In this document: piece by piece, positions 33,301-43,719 of the stretch | Layout of the letters: each line of letters begins with the position of its first letter | Numbering within the stretch: the first letter of the stretch is position 1 | Assembly (NCBI GenBank): GCA_030710605.1 | Contig: CP092882.1 | Location: 1,121,946-1,185,945 of the forward strand | Source: Cordylochernes scorpioides | Taxonomy: Eukaryota > Arthropoda > Arachnida > Pseudoscorpiones > Chernetidae | Length of the DNA: 64,000 bases | Reading direction: 5' to 3' | Position numbers and translations under genes: made by a program | The notes under the pieces: generated by a model | Databases searched by the model: none | What the model was told of the DNA's origin: nothing | Seen by the model: the letters and a program-made list of their open reading frames with translations, nothing else

Positions 33301-35231
33301 GGCCAGCTGATCCTTCTGAATCATCTTCCAAGGTCACTAAGGGTCCAGGAACATCTGAAGCCACTGAGGATTCTGTAGTAACATGGCCAGCTGATCCTTC
33401 TGAACCATCTTCAGAGGTCACTATGGGTCCAGGCGGTATTACAAAAGACAAACCTCTGCCTCCAAGACCTAATGAAGATCCCAATAATTCTGGAGCATCT
33501 GTCCCTCCAACCGAGGGTCCTGAAGGCGCTCCCACAGAGGCCCCTGGCGGCAAGTCCAGTCCCAGTGTCCCTGTCAGCAAGCCCTCAGAAGATGTCACCG
33601 AACCTCCCATAGGAGACCGTGTTCCCATGAGCAGGAAACCTGACGACAAGTCCATCTGCAGCTATATGCTGGGAGACGAGAGCGCTCTGAACTACAGGGT
33701 AAGTCCCTACAATCCCTGCTGTAGAGGTCCATGATCCTAATCCGTTGACACAGGACCCCGCTAAGCCATGTTCCGTCATGTGCCATCTCCCATCTTCGCC
33801 TAAGGAGAGCGCCATAGAGATTACTCTGCACGACTACGACTGTGACAACGGGGTGAGTAGATACAGCCCTGTGGGGAATCCTACATTTCACATTGATGAT
33901 ACACCTTGTCAAATTCAAAAAGGAATCTAGCTCTAGGTTTCTTTTCACATGTGTTTATTTCTCGGGGTTTAGGGCTAATATACCGAAGAGGCCACTCCCC
34001 AACATATACTAAATTGTATTGGAAAAGACAAAGGATCCTTGTACAGAAAACCAAGAAGAGTTCCCAAACTTCTTTATGATTACGACCTCCAAGATCTTGT
34101 CTAATTTAGACTAATAAAAGAATAAGAAAAAAGGGCTAATATGCCCTTCAATACAGGGGGAGTATTACTTTTAGCCAATTATAACACGTTTGGCTAGAAG
34201 TTATACATTTAGGTCTCCGTGTTGAAGAGCCTGTTAATCCGAAAGCTCGAGAAATCAAAAGTTATGAAAAGAAACCACCTAGCGCTAGATTCCTTATTTA
34301 TTTTATCGAAGTATAAAAGCATGGAAGAATCTTCATTATAGATAAGACACAGTAGAACATATTGCTACAGACAACTCTCTACAAAGTACAGTTTTCATCA
34401 CCAAACATTTTAATTATTCAGCAATGCTCCGGTAAGAAGACAGCTCTCTCTAAAGGACACTTTGGTTCTTCAACTGGATGTCCGTTACAGCGAGGATCTA
34501 CTGTATTATAGTGTGGGTGTCTACAATGGTAGATGTCTGCATCGAATTGAACGTAACTGTAAACATCTATCGCTCTACACACATTCATGGACAAAGGTTA
34601 TATAGTAAAATGGTGGTTTTAGAGAATTATAGAAGGATTATTAAAATAAATTTGCATATATATTACATATTGAGCTATGGTAATATGTAAATATGCCAGG
34701 AATATACAACCCATAATATTTTCATATTTTAAAAGTTTACCATAAGTTTTATGAAAACATCATATATGTGAAAATCATGATAACACAAAAATATAAAGAT
34801 ATCATTCTATTCTATTTACTATATGGTTCAATTCATGATTATCATGGTGGGTAGAGGTTCTTACCTTCAATAACTTCATTTATGATTTGTGTCTTCTTCT
34901 TTTCTAACTCATTTTGGGATTTTTCTTCGTTAGAAATGTGATCATTGAACTTTCTCTACTTTTCCAAATTTTGTCATTTTTTAATGTATTACTGAATTCT
35001 TACTTCTTCAGTAAGTGGAAAACTGGATTCTAACTCTCTATATTATAAATATATTATTCCCAATATTTTCCTATATAATATTCCACCAAAATACGATATA
35101 TTCACATAAATATTAAAAATAGTATTTGCATATCTACCAACTGAATTTGTATCTATGAACACTATATTTAAATATTAACATGCGTTATGTTTCAGGTGTG
35201 CAATTATGGCCAGTGTGTCCCTAAAGCCTAA
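29655..35231 (+). CDS. Gene 1: secreted repeat protein with six-Cys C-terminal domain
   Basis: Exons by splice consensus: 29655-29718, 32794-33698, 33754-33852, 35196-35231 (phases 1, 0, 0), giving 367 residues. Exon 1 is a signal peptide (MQPRLLLLMVLGLMATMALS). Exon 2 has a Pro-rich start, then seven units of 28 residues (EDSVVTWPADPSESSSKVTK plus GPGTSEAT) from about residue 45. A linker with RVPMSRKPDDKSIC follows. The tail has six cysteines, C310, C329, C333, C353, C358 and C363, spaced 18, 3, 19, 4, 4, and ends in CNYGQCVPKA. The repeats are Ser/Thr/Pro-rich, so O-glycosylated mucin-like behaviour is possible. The C-x3-C...C-x4-C-x4-C pattern resembles tick salivary Salp15/evasin-type domains, but I cannot test homology. 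Function unknown. The paralogue on - (57540-61401) supports every exon boundary except that of exon 1. Confidence 0.82.
30070..30305 (+). repeat. Arm of the HHR-associated repeat, in gene 1 intron 1
   Basis: Contains GGCTAAATCAATGTTTAG and TGCTCTTGGTCAGAATATGCC, matching 61870-61975 and 55724-55830. It is followed by a (TA)n tract (30265-30303). Only this arm is present; the ribozyme part is absent. Confidence 0.7.
30430..30590 (+). repeat. Scrambled-hammerhead repeat, partial copy 3
   Basis: On + it reads CACCACTGATGAGCCAAGCC at about 30452, then TTTCATCGCAGTAAGGGCAG, ending ATGTATAGATGGCGCGTTAT. The GGCGAAACC side is missing (truncated on the left). Confidence 0.7.
31025..31862 (+). repeat. 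CACTCATGG MITE with nine-fold amplified right end
   Basis: The left TIR starts TACACTCATAGACAAAACTT at 31027. The element body runs to a right TIR near 31245. The last 76 bp (CTTTCAGAGTTATTGTCTGA through CCATGAGTGTA) is then repeated head to tail, about nine times in all, to 31860. Unit starts are near 31169, 31248, 31326, 31402, 31478, 31556, 31630, 31707 and 31783. Confidence 0.88.
32146..32192 (-). ncRNA. Hammerhead-like motif, type I order, extra A in stem II junction
   Basis: On -: TTCTC, then CTGACGA (32181-32187), a strong hairpin GACAAAA/TTTTGTC (32161-32179), GAAAC (32156-32160), then GTTGAGAA. TTCTC and GAGAA can form stem I. Stem III is reduced to ACGT. One extra A sits between the CTGACGA core and stem II, so activity is uncertain. 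Confidence 0.35.
32283..32437. repeat. Near-perfect foldback made of the scrambled-hammerhead repeat
   Basis: The left arm starts AAAATAAAAGGATTTAAAAG and the right arm is its complement ending CTTTTAAATCCTTTTATTTT. The arms are about 60 bp, separated by TATATATATTTTTTCATCGC. The flank ATAGATGGCGCGTTATTGCT follows at 32438. Confidence 0.9.
32794..33698 (+). repeat. Gene 1 exon 2, with seven 84-bp coding tandem repeats
   Basis: The acceptor TGTGATTTTAG ends at 32793 and the donor GTAAGT starts at 33699. Repeats run from about 32862 to 33430. Units 2-6 are almost identical even at third codon positions, indicating recent amplification or conversion. Differences include one K-to-T change (unit 4) and a diverged last unit (SEPSSEVTMGPGG). 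Intron 2 (33699-33753) is only 55 bp. Confidence 0.85.
33853..35195 (+). other. Gene 1 intron 3
   Basis: Bounded by GTGAGT and TTATGTTTCAG. Contents: a motif TTGAAGAG...CCGAAAGCTCGAG (34220-34250), also seen at other loci, and a repeat at about 34370-34530 paralogous to 39560-39760. The rest is AT-rich with nothing recognised. Confidence 0.7.
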
Positions 35232-35262
35232 TTCCCTACATATATATTATGTAATACCTGAC

Positions 35263-35268
35263 AATAAA
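35263..35268 (+). terminator. Polyadenylation signal of gene 1
   Basis: AATAAA lies 32 bp after the stop codon (35229-35231). Confidence 0.7.
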
Positions 35269-35392
35269 TATATTTTAAACTGATATTTGTGGATTTCTAC
35301 TCTTATTTCACCATCATCATGATAGCTAACATTACATAACCACTCCTAGATACTATCATTAGAAAAAATAAATCAAAGATGTAACAAGTTTA

Positions 35393-36010
35393 CACTCATG
35401 GACAAAACTTAAGGAAGTTGTACCTTTTACCATGTATATCGGGATTCAGAGAATAACTCTGAAAGATATTACAGTGACCTTTATTGAAGATACACGAGAT
35501 GACCAAGTGTGTATACACTCACGGACAAAACTTAAGGGAAGGCGTACCTTTTACCATGTATATCAGGATTCAGACAATAACTCTGAAAGGTATTACAGTG
35601 ACCTTTATTGAAGATACACGAGATAACCAAGTGTGTATACACTCATGGACAAAACTTAAGGAAGTTGTACCTTTTAGCGTGTGTTTCAGTATTCAGACAA
35701 TAACTCTGAAAGATATTTGAGTAGCCTTTATTGAAGACACATAAGATAACAAGTGTGAACAGCCTCTGTCTCCTTCAAAAAAAAAAAAAAAGAAATCAAA
35801 CGACCATCGGTATCAAAGACTTTCCACTTCCTTAAGTTTTATTCATGAGTGTGATGTGTGTAGCATTAACCCAAGCTTTCGAACATCTGTTCTTCTACAA
35901 GTGTGAATTTAGGAAACGTTGTTAAAATGCTAAGCTATATATTGTTATTTAAATACTATCTGTTGGTCCACACACATTCTGATATGTTATATCTCATCCT
36001 CAAGTAAAGC
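35393..36010 (+). repeat. CACTCATGG MITE, left end triplicated, plus flanking repeat
   Basis: A 122-125 bp left-end unit (CACTCATGGACAAAACTTAA through CCAAGTGTGTAT) occurs three times, starting near 35393, 35515 and 35640. The right TIR ends at about 35850. Sequence from 35850 to 36010 is paralogous to 225-783 and carries the empty site for the solo LTR at 318-718. Confidence 0.82.
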
Positions 36011-36039
36011 CTTGAACCTGTCGACTTAAACGTGTCTAC

Positions 36040-36340
36040 TGTTGTAACCCGAGTAAACCGAGGAGTGAATAAACTGGCAGTCGTAGTCGTGAGGCGAAAG
36101 TGATGAGTAACTTCCCGCAAGTAGACAGCAAGAAGCAGAGGCAAGGCTAGATGTTAGCATCGTGCGGATCGGAGACAGTCTACAGGACAAAAGTTGAGGC
36201 CATGAAACAAACCTGGATGCCTAACACCGAGATAAGGATAGAGAGCTAGAAGCGGCCTGCTTAGATGGACACACGCTCTCCCAACACTCTGAGCTGACCT
36301 TGCTGTGTTGACACCGGGCGGCTGTCTCTTTTTATTTCCT
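36040..36340. repeat. Left arm of a diverged long inverted repeat
   Basis: Contains AATAAACTGGCAGTCGT and GAAGCAGAGGCAAGGCTAGA. The complementary arm is at 37600-37885. The arms differ at many positions, so these may be two opposite copies of one repeat rather than one foldback. Confidence 0.65.
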
Positions 36341-36341
36341 A

Positions 36342-37045
36342 CTAGCCGAATGACCCGGGCAACGCCCGGGTTTTACCCGATTAAATGTTTTTATTCAAAT
36401 ACTATTCGTTACAATTATAAATTGGCGCCGTGGATGTCACTCTTGTGAAACGTCCCGCTCCTAACTTTGTGTCTGAAAAGCGATATTTTTTTAGAGAGAT
36501 GATCTGGCTTTGTGTCTTCTGCTTAAATGAATGTTTTTCTGTTAGAATTTTTTTCCTGTATACTAAAAATGAACTGGCTTCACCCGTGGTCTCTGCTTTT
36601 TGGAATTTTTCCCGATATGATTTTGTATCTGATAATCAAACATGATACAGCAATATTGCCATCATCATTTTTTAACTAAAAAACAACTATTTATGCCCAG
36701 AACCTGTCAATTTCAATTTTATTTGGCTAAAAATCCGATAAATATCTCTTCCAGATTTTTCTCTATGTCCTGTTAAAACACATTTTACATGTACATTAGG
36801 TCAGCTGATATTATTCCATCTTCACCGCTAGAGGCGCTGCATACGGGCGAAAGGGCAAATTTGTAACGCAATTTGCAAATAACTCGAAGAATATTAGGGA
36901 TAGAGACCTAAAATTTTCACTATAAGTTTTTCCAGATTTTACTCTATATAATGTTAAAATTTCAGTCATATTAGTTACGTATTGTGGATGTGTATAGCCG
37001 ACATAGGAACAAACACACATACATACATACACTGACTTATAGGGA
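36342..37045 (-). mobile_element. Non-autonomous Helitron (704 bp)
   Basis: On + it starts CTAGCCGAATGACCCGGGCA, with hairpin CCCGGGC-AAC-GCCCGGG, after A at 36341. It ends CACTGACTTATAGGGA, i.e. a TCCCTATAAGTC 5' end on -, before T. Confidence 0.7.
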
Positions 37046-37169
37046 TAAATCTCCGGTGGAGCGCTGCCTGGGCTCATGTGGATGATGTTTTATTGTCTAA
37101 TTGGTTGGCTACTATGTCCTTTGTAACTTTGTCGCGTGGCTGTCGCCAAACTCCACTCTTTTGCTGTTT

Positions 37170-37525
37170 TTATTATGACGTCATCATTTCGAGTTTAAAT
37201 ACAAATAAGGATGATACAGGTTATATTACGAAGTATCTCCATACTTCGTAGCAAAAAGGGGCAGTGTACATTTTAATAGGAGGGTATGATCTTAAACTAA
37301 TGAATCTATAACCTTTTGTATAATAATAACACTTTTAGTATATTTCATATATCTTCCAATTAGTTAGAGCCGATGCTTTATAAGATCATACCCTTCTATT
37401 AAAATGTACACTGCTCCTATTTGCTAACACACCCATATTTTGTATATATGCTATATCTTTATTAATATAACCTGTACATCCTTATCTGTATTTAACCTCA
37501 AAATGATGACGTCAAAATAAAAAGC
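37170..37525. repeat. Foldback element with long TIRs
   Basis: Arms begin TTATGACGTCATCATTT (37172) and end AAATGATGACGTCAA (about 37516). Inner inverted segments include AGGAGGGTATGATCTTA (37278) against AAGATCATACCCTTCTA (37381). Part of the left arm recurs at 38514-38602. Confidence 0.8.
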
Positions 37526-37599
37526 CAAAGATGGTGGCAGCTGGGGCAGAGAGAGAGGAAATAGTCAACGCCCAGATGGCGACCCCTCCAGGGGCTTTT

Positions 37600-37885
37600 T
37601 ATAAACGACCTCTGTAAACAGGACAGGTTTTAGTAGGGGGTCAGCAGCAGTATGTTCTACAGTGTGTCCATCGGCAGACCGCTCTGTCTCTCTCGGTCTC
37701 TCTCTCTCCATGTCTCGGTGATAGGCATCCAAGTTTGTTTCATGGCCTCTACCTCTGTCCCGTGGGCTGTCCCCGATCACTCTCTGTGCTAACATCTAGC
37801 CCTGCCTCTGCTTCTTGTTGTCCGCGTGTGGGAAGAACATCAACACCCTCCTCATGTACACGACTGCCAGTTTATCCATACGTTG
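37600..37885. repeat. Right arm of the diverged inverted repeat
   Basis: Complement of 36040-36340. CTAGCCCTGCCTCTGCTTC and ACGACTGCCAGTTTATCC are the clearest matching blocks. No reading frame is supported. Confidence 0.65.
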
Positions 37886-38003
37886 ACAGGATCATTTGCA
37901 ACAAAATATCTGAACTCTAATATAACAAATATTATTATTTTGCAATAATTTTTTTTACTAATAATATATATAATTAAAATATACTTCTACAGACCTTAAA
38001 CTG

Positions 38004-38150
38004 CAATGAATGAAAATTAAAATAGGAAGGGGCATGCTTCATCAGTGGTGAACGCTTAAAAACTGGCGAAACCTCTAGTAAGATTCACCACTAGTGAGCC
38101 ATACCCTATCTCTTTTAATTTTTATTCATTGAAGGATAAAATCCGTAGAA
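38004..38150. repeat. Palindromic element with hammerhead-like motifs
   Basis: Arms CAATGAATGAAAATTAAAAT (38006) and ATTTTTATTCATTG (about 38121) enclose TTCATCAGTGGTGAA, GGCGAAACC (about 38076) and TTCACCACTAGTGAGCC. The motif order is the same scrambled order as at 8653-8708; the core reads CTAGTGA instead of CTGATGA on one arm. Confidence 0.7.
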
Positions 38151-38601
38151 ATAACCTTTAATTCTAAATATTTAAAAAGGAAAGTAGAGTATTTCTAAGT
38201 ATTACTAATATTTCAAAGATAAATATATTAATAATTATCATGATGATAATAAGAGAGAGAGATATGCAAATATGATAATAATAATGATGATGAGAAAAGT
38301 CGCGTTACGCCCCCCCAAAGAACTGCCTGATTAAAAGGAAGGTCTACCAACCCTGGTTTATATATATACTGGCAACAAAAATTTACATTATCTAGAAATA
38401 CGTATGTAAATTTTCTTAATATTGTTCAGCTGAAAAATGGTAACGTGAAAAATGATTGATTGGGATTTTGAAATAGGGTTGTGGATTTATTGAGATACAC
38501 AGCTTTTATCAGGGTCGTAGCAAAAAGGGGCAGTGTACATTTTAATAGGAGGGTATGATCTTAAACTAATGAATCTATAACCTTTTGTATAATAATAACA
38601 C

Positions 38602-39290
38602 TTAAGCTATTGAAGAAAAATTGGCTGTGGAGATTGCTAAATTTTTCTTCTCATCAGGTCCCATACATGCACAATTAGGGAAATATCTGGGGACATGCGG
38701 GCCAGAGAAGGATGTCAACATTTTGAAGGAAGGCTCGTGAGAAGTTGGCTGTATGTGTTCGGGTATTATCTTGTTGAGAAATGACATTATTATTCTGCTC
38801 AAAAATGGTAACACAACATCTGGAAACACATCTGCAATGTATAGCTGAGCAGTCATTGTGTCTTGAATAAAGACTAACGGTTTCATAGCTGATGTCACCC
38901 CACACCATGAAGCCATTTCTGTATGTCTTTCCACAATACAGTCCTGATGTTTTTTGGGTACTCACATCTAACATGTATCCTGCCGTCATGAACCCCCAAA
39001 CTGAATCTGGATTCATCAGAAAAAATGATAAAATGCCATTTTTGAATCCAAAGACATTTCTCTTCACATCAGCTGATCCTGTCACTTCTGTGTCTGGAAG
39101 AGAGTGGAATTCTTAATAAAGACCGGCGACTACGGAGTTCTGCTGTGATAAGACAGTTATTAATGGTGTTCAGAGATAGTAGATTCTGTACATGTAGAGC
39201 TGTATTGGGACAGTACTGTCTGCTACAGTGACATCCATGGGAACAAGGATACTTCTGACAGCGGAGGTTGAATGCAAGTCTCACTCATTG
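38602..39290 (-). pseudogene. Tc1-like transposase, decayed
   Basis: The N-terminal frame (39284-39069) holds a helix-turn-helix remnant with LSLNTINNCLITAELRSRRS. The next frame (39085-38675) has VWGDISYE and the second catalytic block SQQDNTRTHTANFS. Frameshifts and stops break it, and the SPDLNPIEH-type end is degraded near 38690. The family is clear from motif order; no intact TIR pair was identified. Confidence 0.8.
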
Positions 39291-39551
39291 TAAATCTTCC
39301 ATTTACTAAAACTCTAATAAAGCTCTAGCTGCTTCCCTCTACAAACTCGCTAACTTTATACCATCCTGATCAAACAAAGAGAACAAACAACGTTTGGGTA
39401 TACACGACGCAAAACAATATAATAAAAATATATTTCAACGGACCTTATATTTCAATGAATAAAGTTATATATTAATATATACTACAATTATTTATTGCAG
39501 TATAAGTTCTACATATAGAAATGTTTTTTTTTATTCTATGTATTAAATATA

Positions 39552-39800
39552 TACAGTTGAGCCTCGATGAGAAGATACTCTAGCTAAGGACACTTTCTAA
39601 ACAGGACAGTTTTCATCACCCAAATTATATATATTTTTTATTAAGTAATTCTCTGGTAAGAAGACATTTCTCTCTAAAGGACACTTTTGCTCTACAACTA
39701 GGCGTAGTCCTATACAGAGAGGTAGAGGATTATACTGTATATTGTTATATAGAAGTGTGGCGTTAAAACTGCTACCAAACCTCATCGATAAATGACGCAA
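39552..39800. repeat. pogo/Tigger-like MITE end
   Basis: Begins CAGTTGAGCCTCGATGAG after TA, a pogo-style terminus. It continues GGACACTTTCTAAACAGGAC and GTAAGAAGACATTTCTCTC. A paralogous copy lies at 34370-34530. Confidence 0.5.
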
Positions 39801-39830
39801 ATGTAATTAATAATTGACATTTATAATATA

Positions 39831-40335
39831 CTAGCGGATGTGTACCCGGCTTCGCCCGGGTTTTATCCGAGTGAAAGTTTGCCTAACGAATATTATATAT
39901 TATGAAGTATAATAAACAATGTTAAAGATTAGTTTTAATTATTAATCAAGATTGTGTGTGAATATGTGAGAAAGATGTAATATCGTTGTTGTTTTCTTGG
40001 CCGACTTTTTTACATATGGTGTTATCTTAAAATTGCTTGTTTTGAATATTTTTTAGATTGAGATTATTAGCTAGTATATAAAAAAATTAACTCTGTTGAA
40101 ATTTAATTTTGTATTTATATATAAATAAAATTAACTCTGTTGATTTTTTTTTTTTTGTATTTAATCGATAACAGCGAAGTTACGCATGTTAAAGTTAGGA
40201 AAAATATTTTGATGTTATGCAAAACCTGCTCCATCTCGTTTTACATAAATGTTGAAAATTTGGTCGAAATTGATGCATTGTAACGAAAGTGTTTAGTGAA
40301 CAACACTTATGAAATTTGCATTTTATTAATATAGA
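39831..40335 (-). mobile_element. Non-autonomous Helitron (505 bp)
   Basis: On + CTAGCGGATGTGTACCCGG to ATTTTATTAATATAGA, flanked by A and T. It is the sister copy of 10659-11139, with small internal indels. Confidence 0.85.
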
Positions 40336-41200
40336 TTAATTAAATCAAATATTCTGGATATTAATCAAATACCAAAGGTTTCTGGAGATGAGTTTCTTTG
40401 ATTTTATTAAACGTAATCTCAAGCTTTCGGGCATCTTTGCCCTTCTACAGGAGAACATAAAAACATATGTGTTAGAATCTTAACGAAGTTTATATTGCCA
40501 CGTGGAAAATTAGGGAAGACAAAAACTTAAGGAGAGGAGACAACAATTTATTTCAGGCAAGAACAAACTATGAGGGGTAAGCAAAAGATAAGCCACGAGG
40601 GAAATTTACAGAGTAGCAAAATATAAACATAAAAATGACCACTCTGTTAATAAAAATAATAAAATTAATAAATACTATGTTACAATATATTTCATATACT
40701 CCTGCAACTCCGCCTTTGCCTGTCCCAAGCCCGGATGAAAAAGAAGGAGAGAGGGGGAGCAGTAACAAGCTCACTAAAAAACCTGGGCTCAGCTGGCCCG
40801 GCTGATAGTACCCTGTAAGGTCTCTTAATCCAGGGATACAGGATGAGTCTGTACTCCATGTTAGGAGCGGCTGCACATGACGTCTGTTCCTCATATCAGA
40901 GGCGGCCATTTCTTTTGGAGCTAAGTCGGCCTGTCACTGAGTGGTGCTCTCAGTCTTAATGACAAAGGCAGACGCATTCTACTTCACCTAGTGTGGAGAT
41001 AAGAAAGAAAAAGATGTACTCCTGTAGAAGGACAGAGATGCTCGAGGTTACATTTAATAAAAAGAAACCCATCTCAGAGACCTGTGGCATTTGATTTATA
41101 ATATATGATGGTGTGATATTTTGTACCAAGGTTTGCAAAAATCTTTTATCTACACACTAATTCTATATAAACCACATTCTATAACGAATTTCAGATATTA
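40336..41200. repeat. Dispersed repeat, inverted copy of the 63100-63340 sequence
   Basis: The 40690-40920 segment (CAACTCCGCC, AGCTTGTTACT-type block, GAGCGGCTGCAC, GAGGCGGCC) matches 63110-63330 in the opposite orientation. At 40419-40452 the - strand carries a GAAGGGC...GCCCGAAAGCTTGAG motif. No gene is supported. Confidence 0.6.
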
Positions 41201-41201
41201 A

Positions 41202-41999
41202 TCTATATATATATAAAATTGAATGTCTGTATGTATTCTATAGATTCAAAAACCATACATCCAATCGCCGTGAAATTTTGGGATATTATTAGATATATCC
41301 CCGGGAAGGTTTTTGAAAAATAATTTTTTGAATATCTTGAATATCCTTAGAGTTATTTGCAGATTTGTAGATTTAACTAAATGATGATGATTATTTATCA
41401 AAAGTAAGATTTTCTACCTATTAAGTGCGCACAAGTCAAGGTTAGTTTTATCATTTATCTACAACATATATATTGGGAGAATAAATAAAATGATGATTTT
41501 GTAATGTAGAAAATTAGGAAAGTCAAAATTCAGGATGACACGGCTATTTATTTGAGACAAGAATAATGATACAATTCCAAGGTAAGATACTATTCCTTTA
41601 ACTTCCAATTACCGAAGGAACCAATTAATATTGATTTTATTCAACTTATCGAGTATTTTTCAAGGGACCGGGAAAAAAATGTTCACTAGATAAAATGATG
41701 ATTTTGTAATGTAGAAAATTAGGAAAGACAAAATTCAGGATGACACGGCAATTTATTTGAGACAAGAATAATGATACAATTCCAAGGCAAGATACTATTC
41801 CTTTAACTTCCAATTACCGAGGGAACCAATTAATATTGATTTTATTCAACTTATCGAGTATTTTTCAAGGGACCGGGGAAAAATGTTCACTTTATCGAGA
41901 GATTCAAATTTACGAGTTTCAAATTATCAAAATATATCTATTATTTTTTACATATGTTATATTCAAATGACATTTATGTAGGGATAATTTTATTTTTAA
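41202..41999 (+). mobile_element. Helitron 5' portions, + orientation
   Basis: Starts TCTATATATATATAAAATTG after A (41201), a Helitron 5' end. A block of about 204 bp is duplicated (41490-41690 and 41694-41895). A second 5'-like end, TCTATTATTTTTTACAT, occurs near 41938. The hairpin/CTAG end in this orientation is missing. Confidence 0.6.
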
Positions 42000-42558
42000 C
42001 TAGCGGACGTACCCGGCTTCGCCCGAGGTATTACCCGAGTAAAGGTTTGTCTAGCGAACATTTGTTAAAACAATTCTCTAAAAACTTATTAAAAAAAAGA
42101 TATATTTTGATAATTTGAAACTCGTAAATTTGAATCTCTCGATAAAGTGAACATTTTTTCCCGGTCCCTGTGTGCCGTGTCATCCTGAATTTTGTCTTTC
42201 CTAATTTTCTACATATATTATGTATCTTCGCCTTGGAATTGTATCATTATTCTTGTCTCAAATAAATTGCCGTGTCATCCTGAGATAATCTTACTTTTGA
42301 TAAATAATATTTAAGATAACAAACTTAGTGATAAGAAAACTTGTTATCATCGTCACAATGGGGGCGCTGCTTGCGAGTTAAATCTACAAATCTGCAAATA
42401 ACTCTAAGGATATTAAAGATATTCATGAAATTATTTTTCAAAAACCTTCCCGGCGATATACCTAATAATATCCCAAAATTTTACGGCGATTGGATGTATG
42501 GTGTTTGAATCTATAGAGTACAGACAGACAGACAGACATTGAATTTTATATATATAGA
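42000..42558 (-). mobile_element. Non-autonomous Helitron (559 bp)
   Basis: On + CTAGCGGACGTACCCGG to GAATTTTATATATATAGA, flanked by A (41999) and T (42559). Confidence 0.8.
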
Positions 42559-42729
42559 TAATTCAAATTGTGCCTTATCATGGATGTGGTCTTATTACCT
42601 TGTGTTTATAATCTATAATCCAAACTGTACCTCATCATGGATGTTGTCTTATTACCTTGGGTTTATAATCTATAATCCAAATTGTACCTTATCATGGATG
42701 TGGTCTTGTTACCTTGTGTTTATAATCTA
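42559..42729 (+). repeat. Three-copy tandem repeat, about 62-bp unit
   Basis: The unit contains ATTGTACCTTATCATGGATG and CTTATTACCTTGTGTTTATA. A related inverted pair is at 62583-62690. Confidence 0.8.
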
Positions 42730-43231
42730 CTAGCGGACGTACCCGGCTTCGCCCGGGTTTTACCCGAGTAAAGGTTTGTCTAACGAATCTCTCGATAAAG
42801 TGAACTTTTTTTCCCGGTCCCTTGAAAAATACTCGATAAGTTGAATAAAATCAATATTAATTGGTTCCCTCGGTAATTGGAAGTTAAAGGAATAGTATCT
42901 TGCCTTGGAATTGTATCATTATTCTTGTCTCAAATAAATTGCCGTGTCATCCTGAATTTTGTCTTTCCTAATTTTCTACATTACAAAATCATCGTATCAT
43001 CATGATAATATTTAGAGCAGATTGTTGAATTATAACAGATAAATTAGAATATGTATCTTGATTATTTTAAAGCGAAAAGTTATTTCAAAAATTTTATTCG
43101 CTAGAAACCTTCCCAGTACTATACTAAATAACTTCCCAAAGTTTCATGGCGTTCCAATGAGTGGTTTGGTCAGGCATAAAGGACAAACAGACACACACAC
43201 ACACATACATTCATTTTTATATATATATAGA
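42730..43231 (-). mobile_element. Non-autonomous Helitron, first of a head-to-tail pair
   Basis: On + CTAGCGGACGTACCCGG to CATTTTTATATATATATAGA at 43231. The next copy's CTAG begins at 43232 with no base between. Confidence 0.85.
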
Positions 43232-43719
43232 CTAGCGGATGTACCCGGCTTCGCCCGGGTTTTACCCGAGTAAAGGTTTGTCTAACGAATCTCTCGATAA
43301 AGTGAACATTTTTTCCCGGTCCCTTGAAAAATACTCGATAAGTTGAATAAAATCAATATTAATTGGTTCCCTCGGTAATTGGAAGTTAAAGGAATAGTAT
43401 CTTGCCTTGGAATTGTATCATTATTCTTGTCTCAAATAAATTGCCGTGTCATCCTGAATTTTGTCTTTCCTAATTTTCTACATTACAAAATCATCGTATC
43501 ATCATGATAATATTTAGAGCAGATTGTTGAATTATAACAGATAAATTAGAATATTTATCTTGATTATTTTTAGGCGAAATGTTATTTCAAAAATTTTATT
43601 TGCTAGAAACCTTCCCAGTACTATACTAAATAACTTTCCAAAGTTTCATGGCGTTCCAATGAGTGGTTTGGTCAGGCATAAAGGACACACACACATACAT
43701 CCATTTATATATATATATA
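43232..43719 (-). mobile_element. Non-autonomous Helitron, second of the pair
   Basis: On + it starts CTAGCGGATGTACCCGG and is near identical to 42730-43231 over its length. Its AT tail is interrupted at 43720 by element F; the rest of the tail lies at about 49130-49145. Confidence 0.82.

Noticed and set aside
32732..33655. A 307-codon open frame on - across the gene 1 repeats
   Set aside because: Same cause: shadow of the 84-bp coding repeat.
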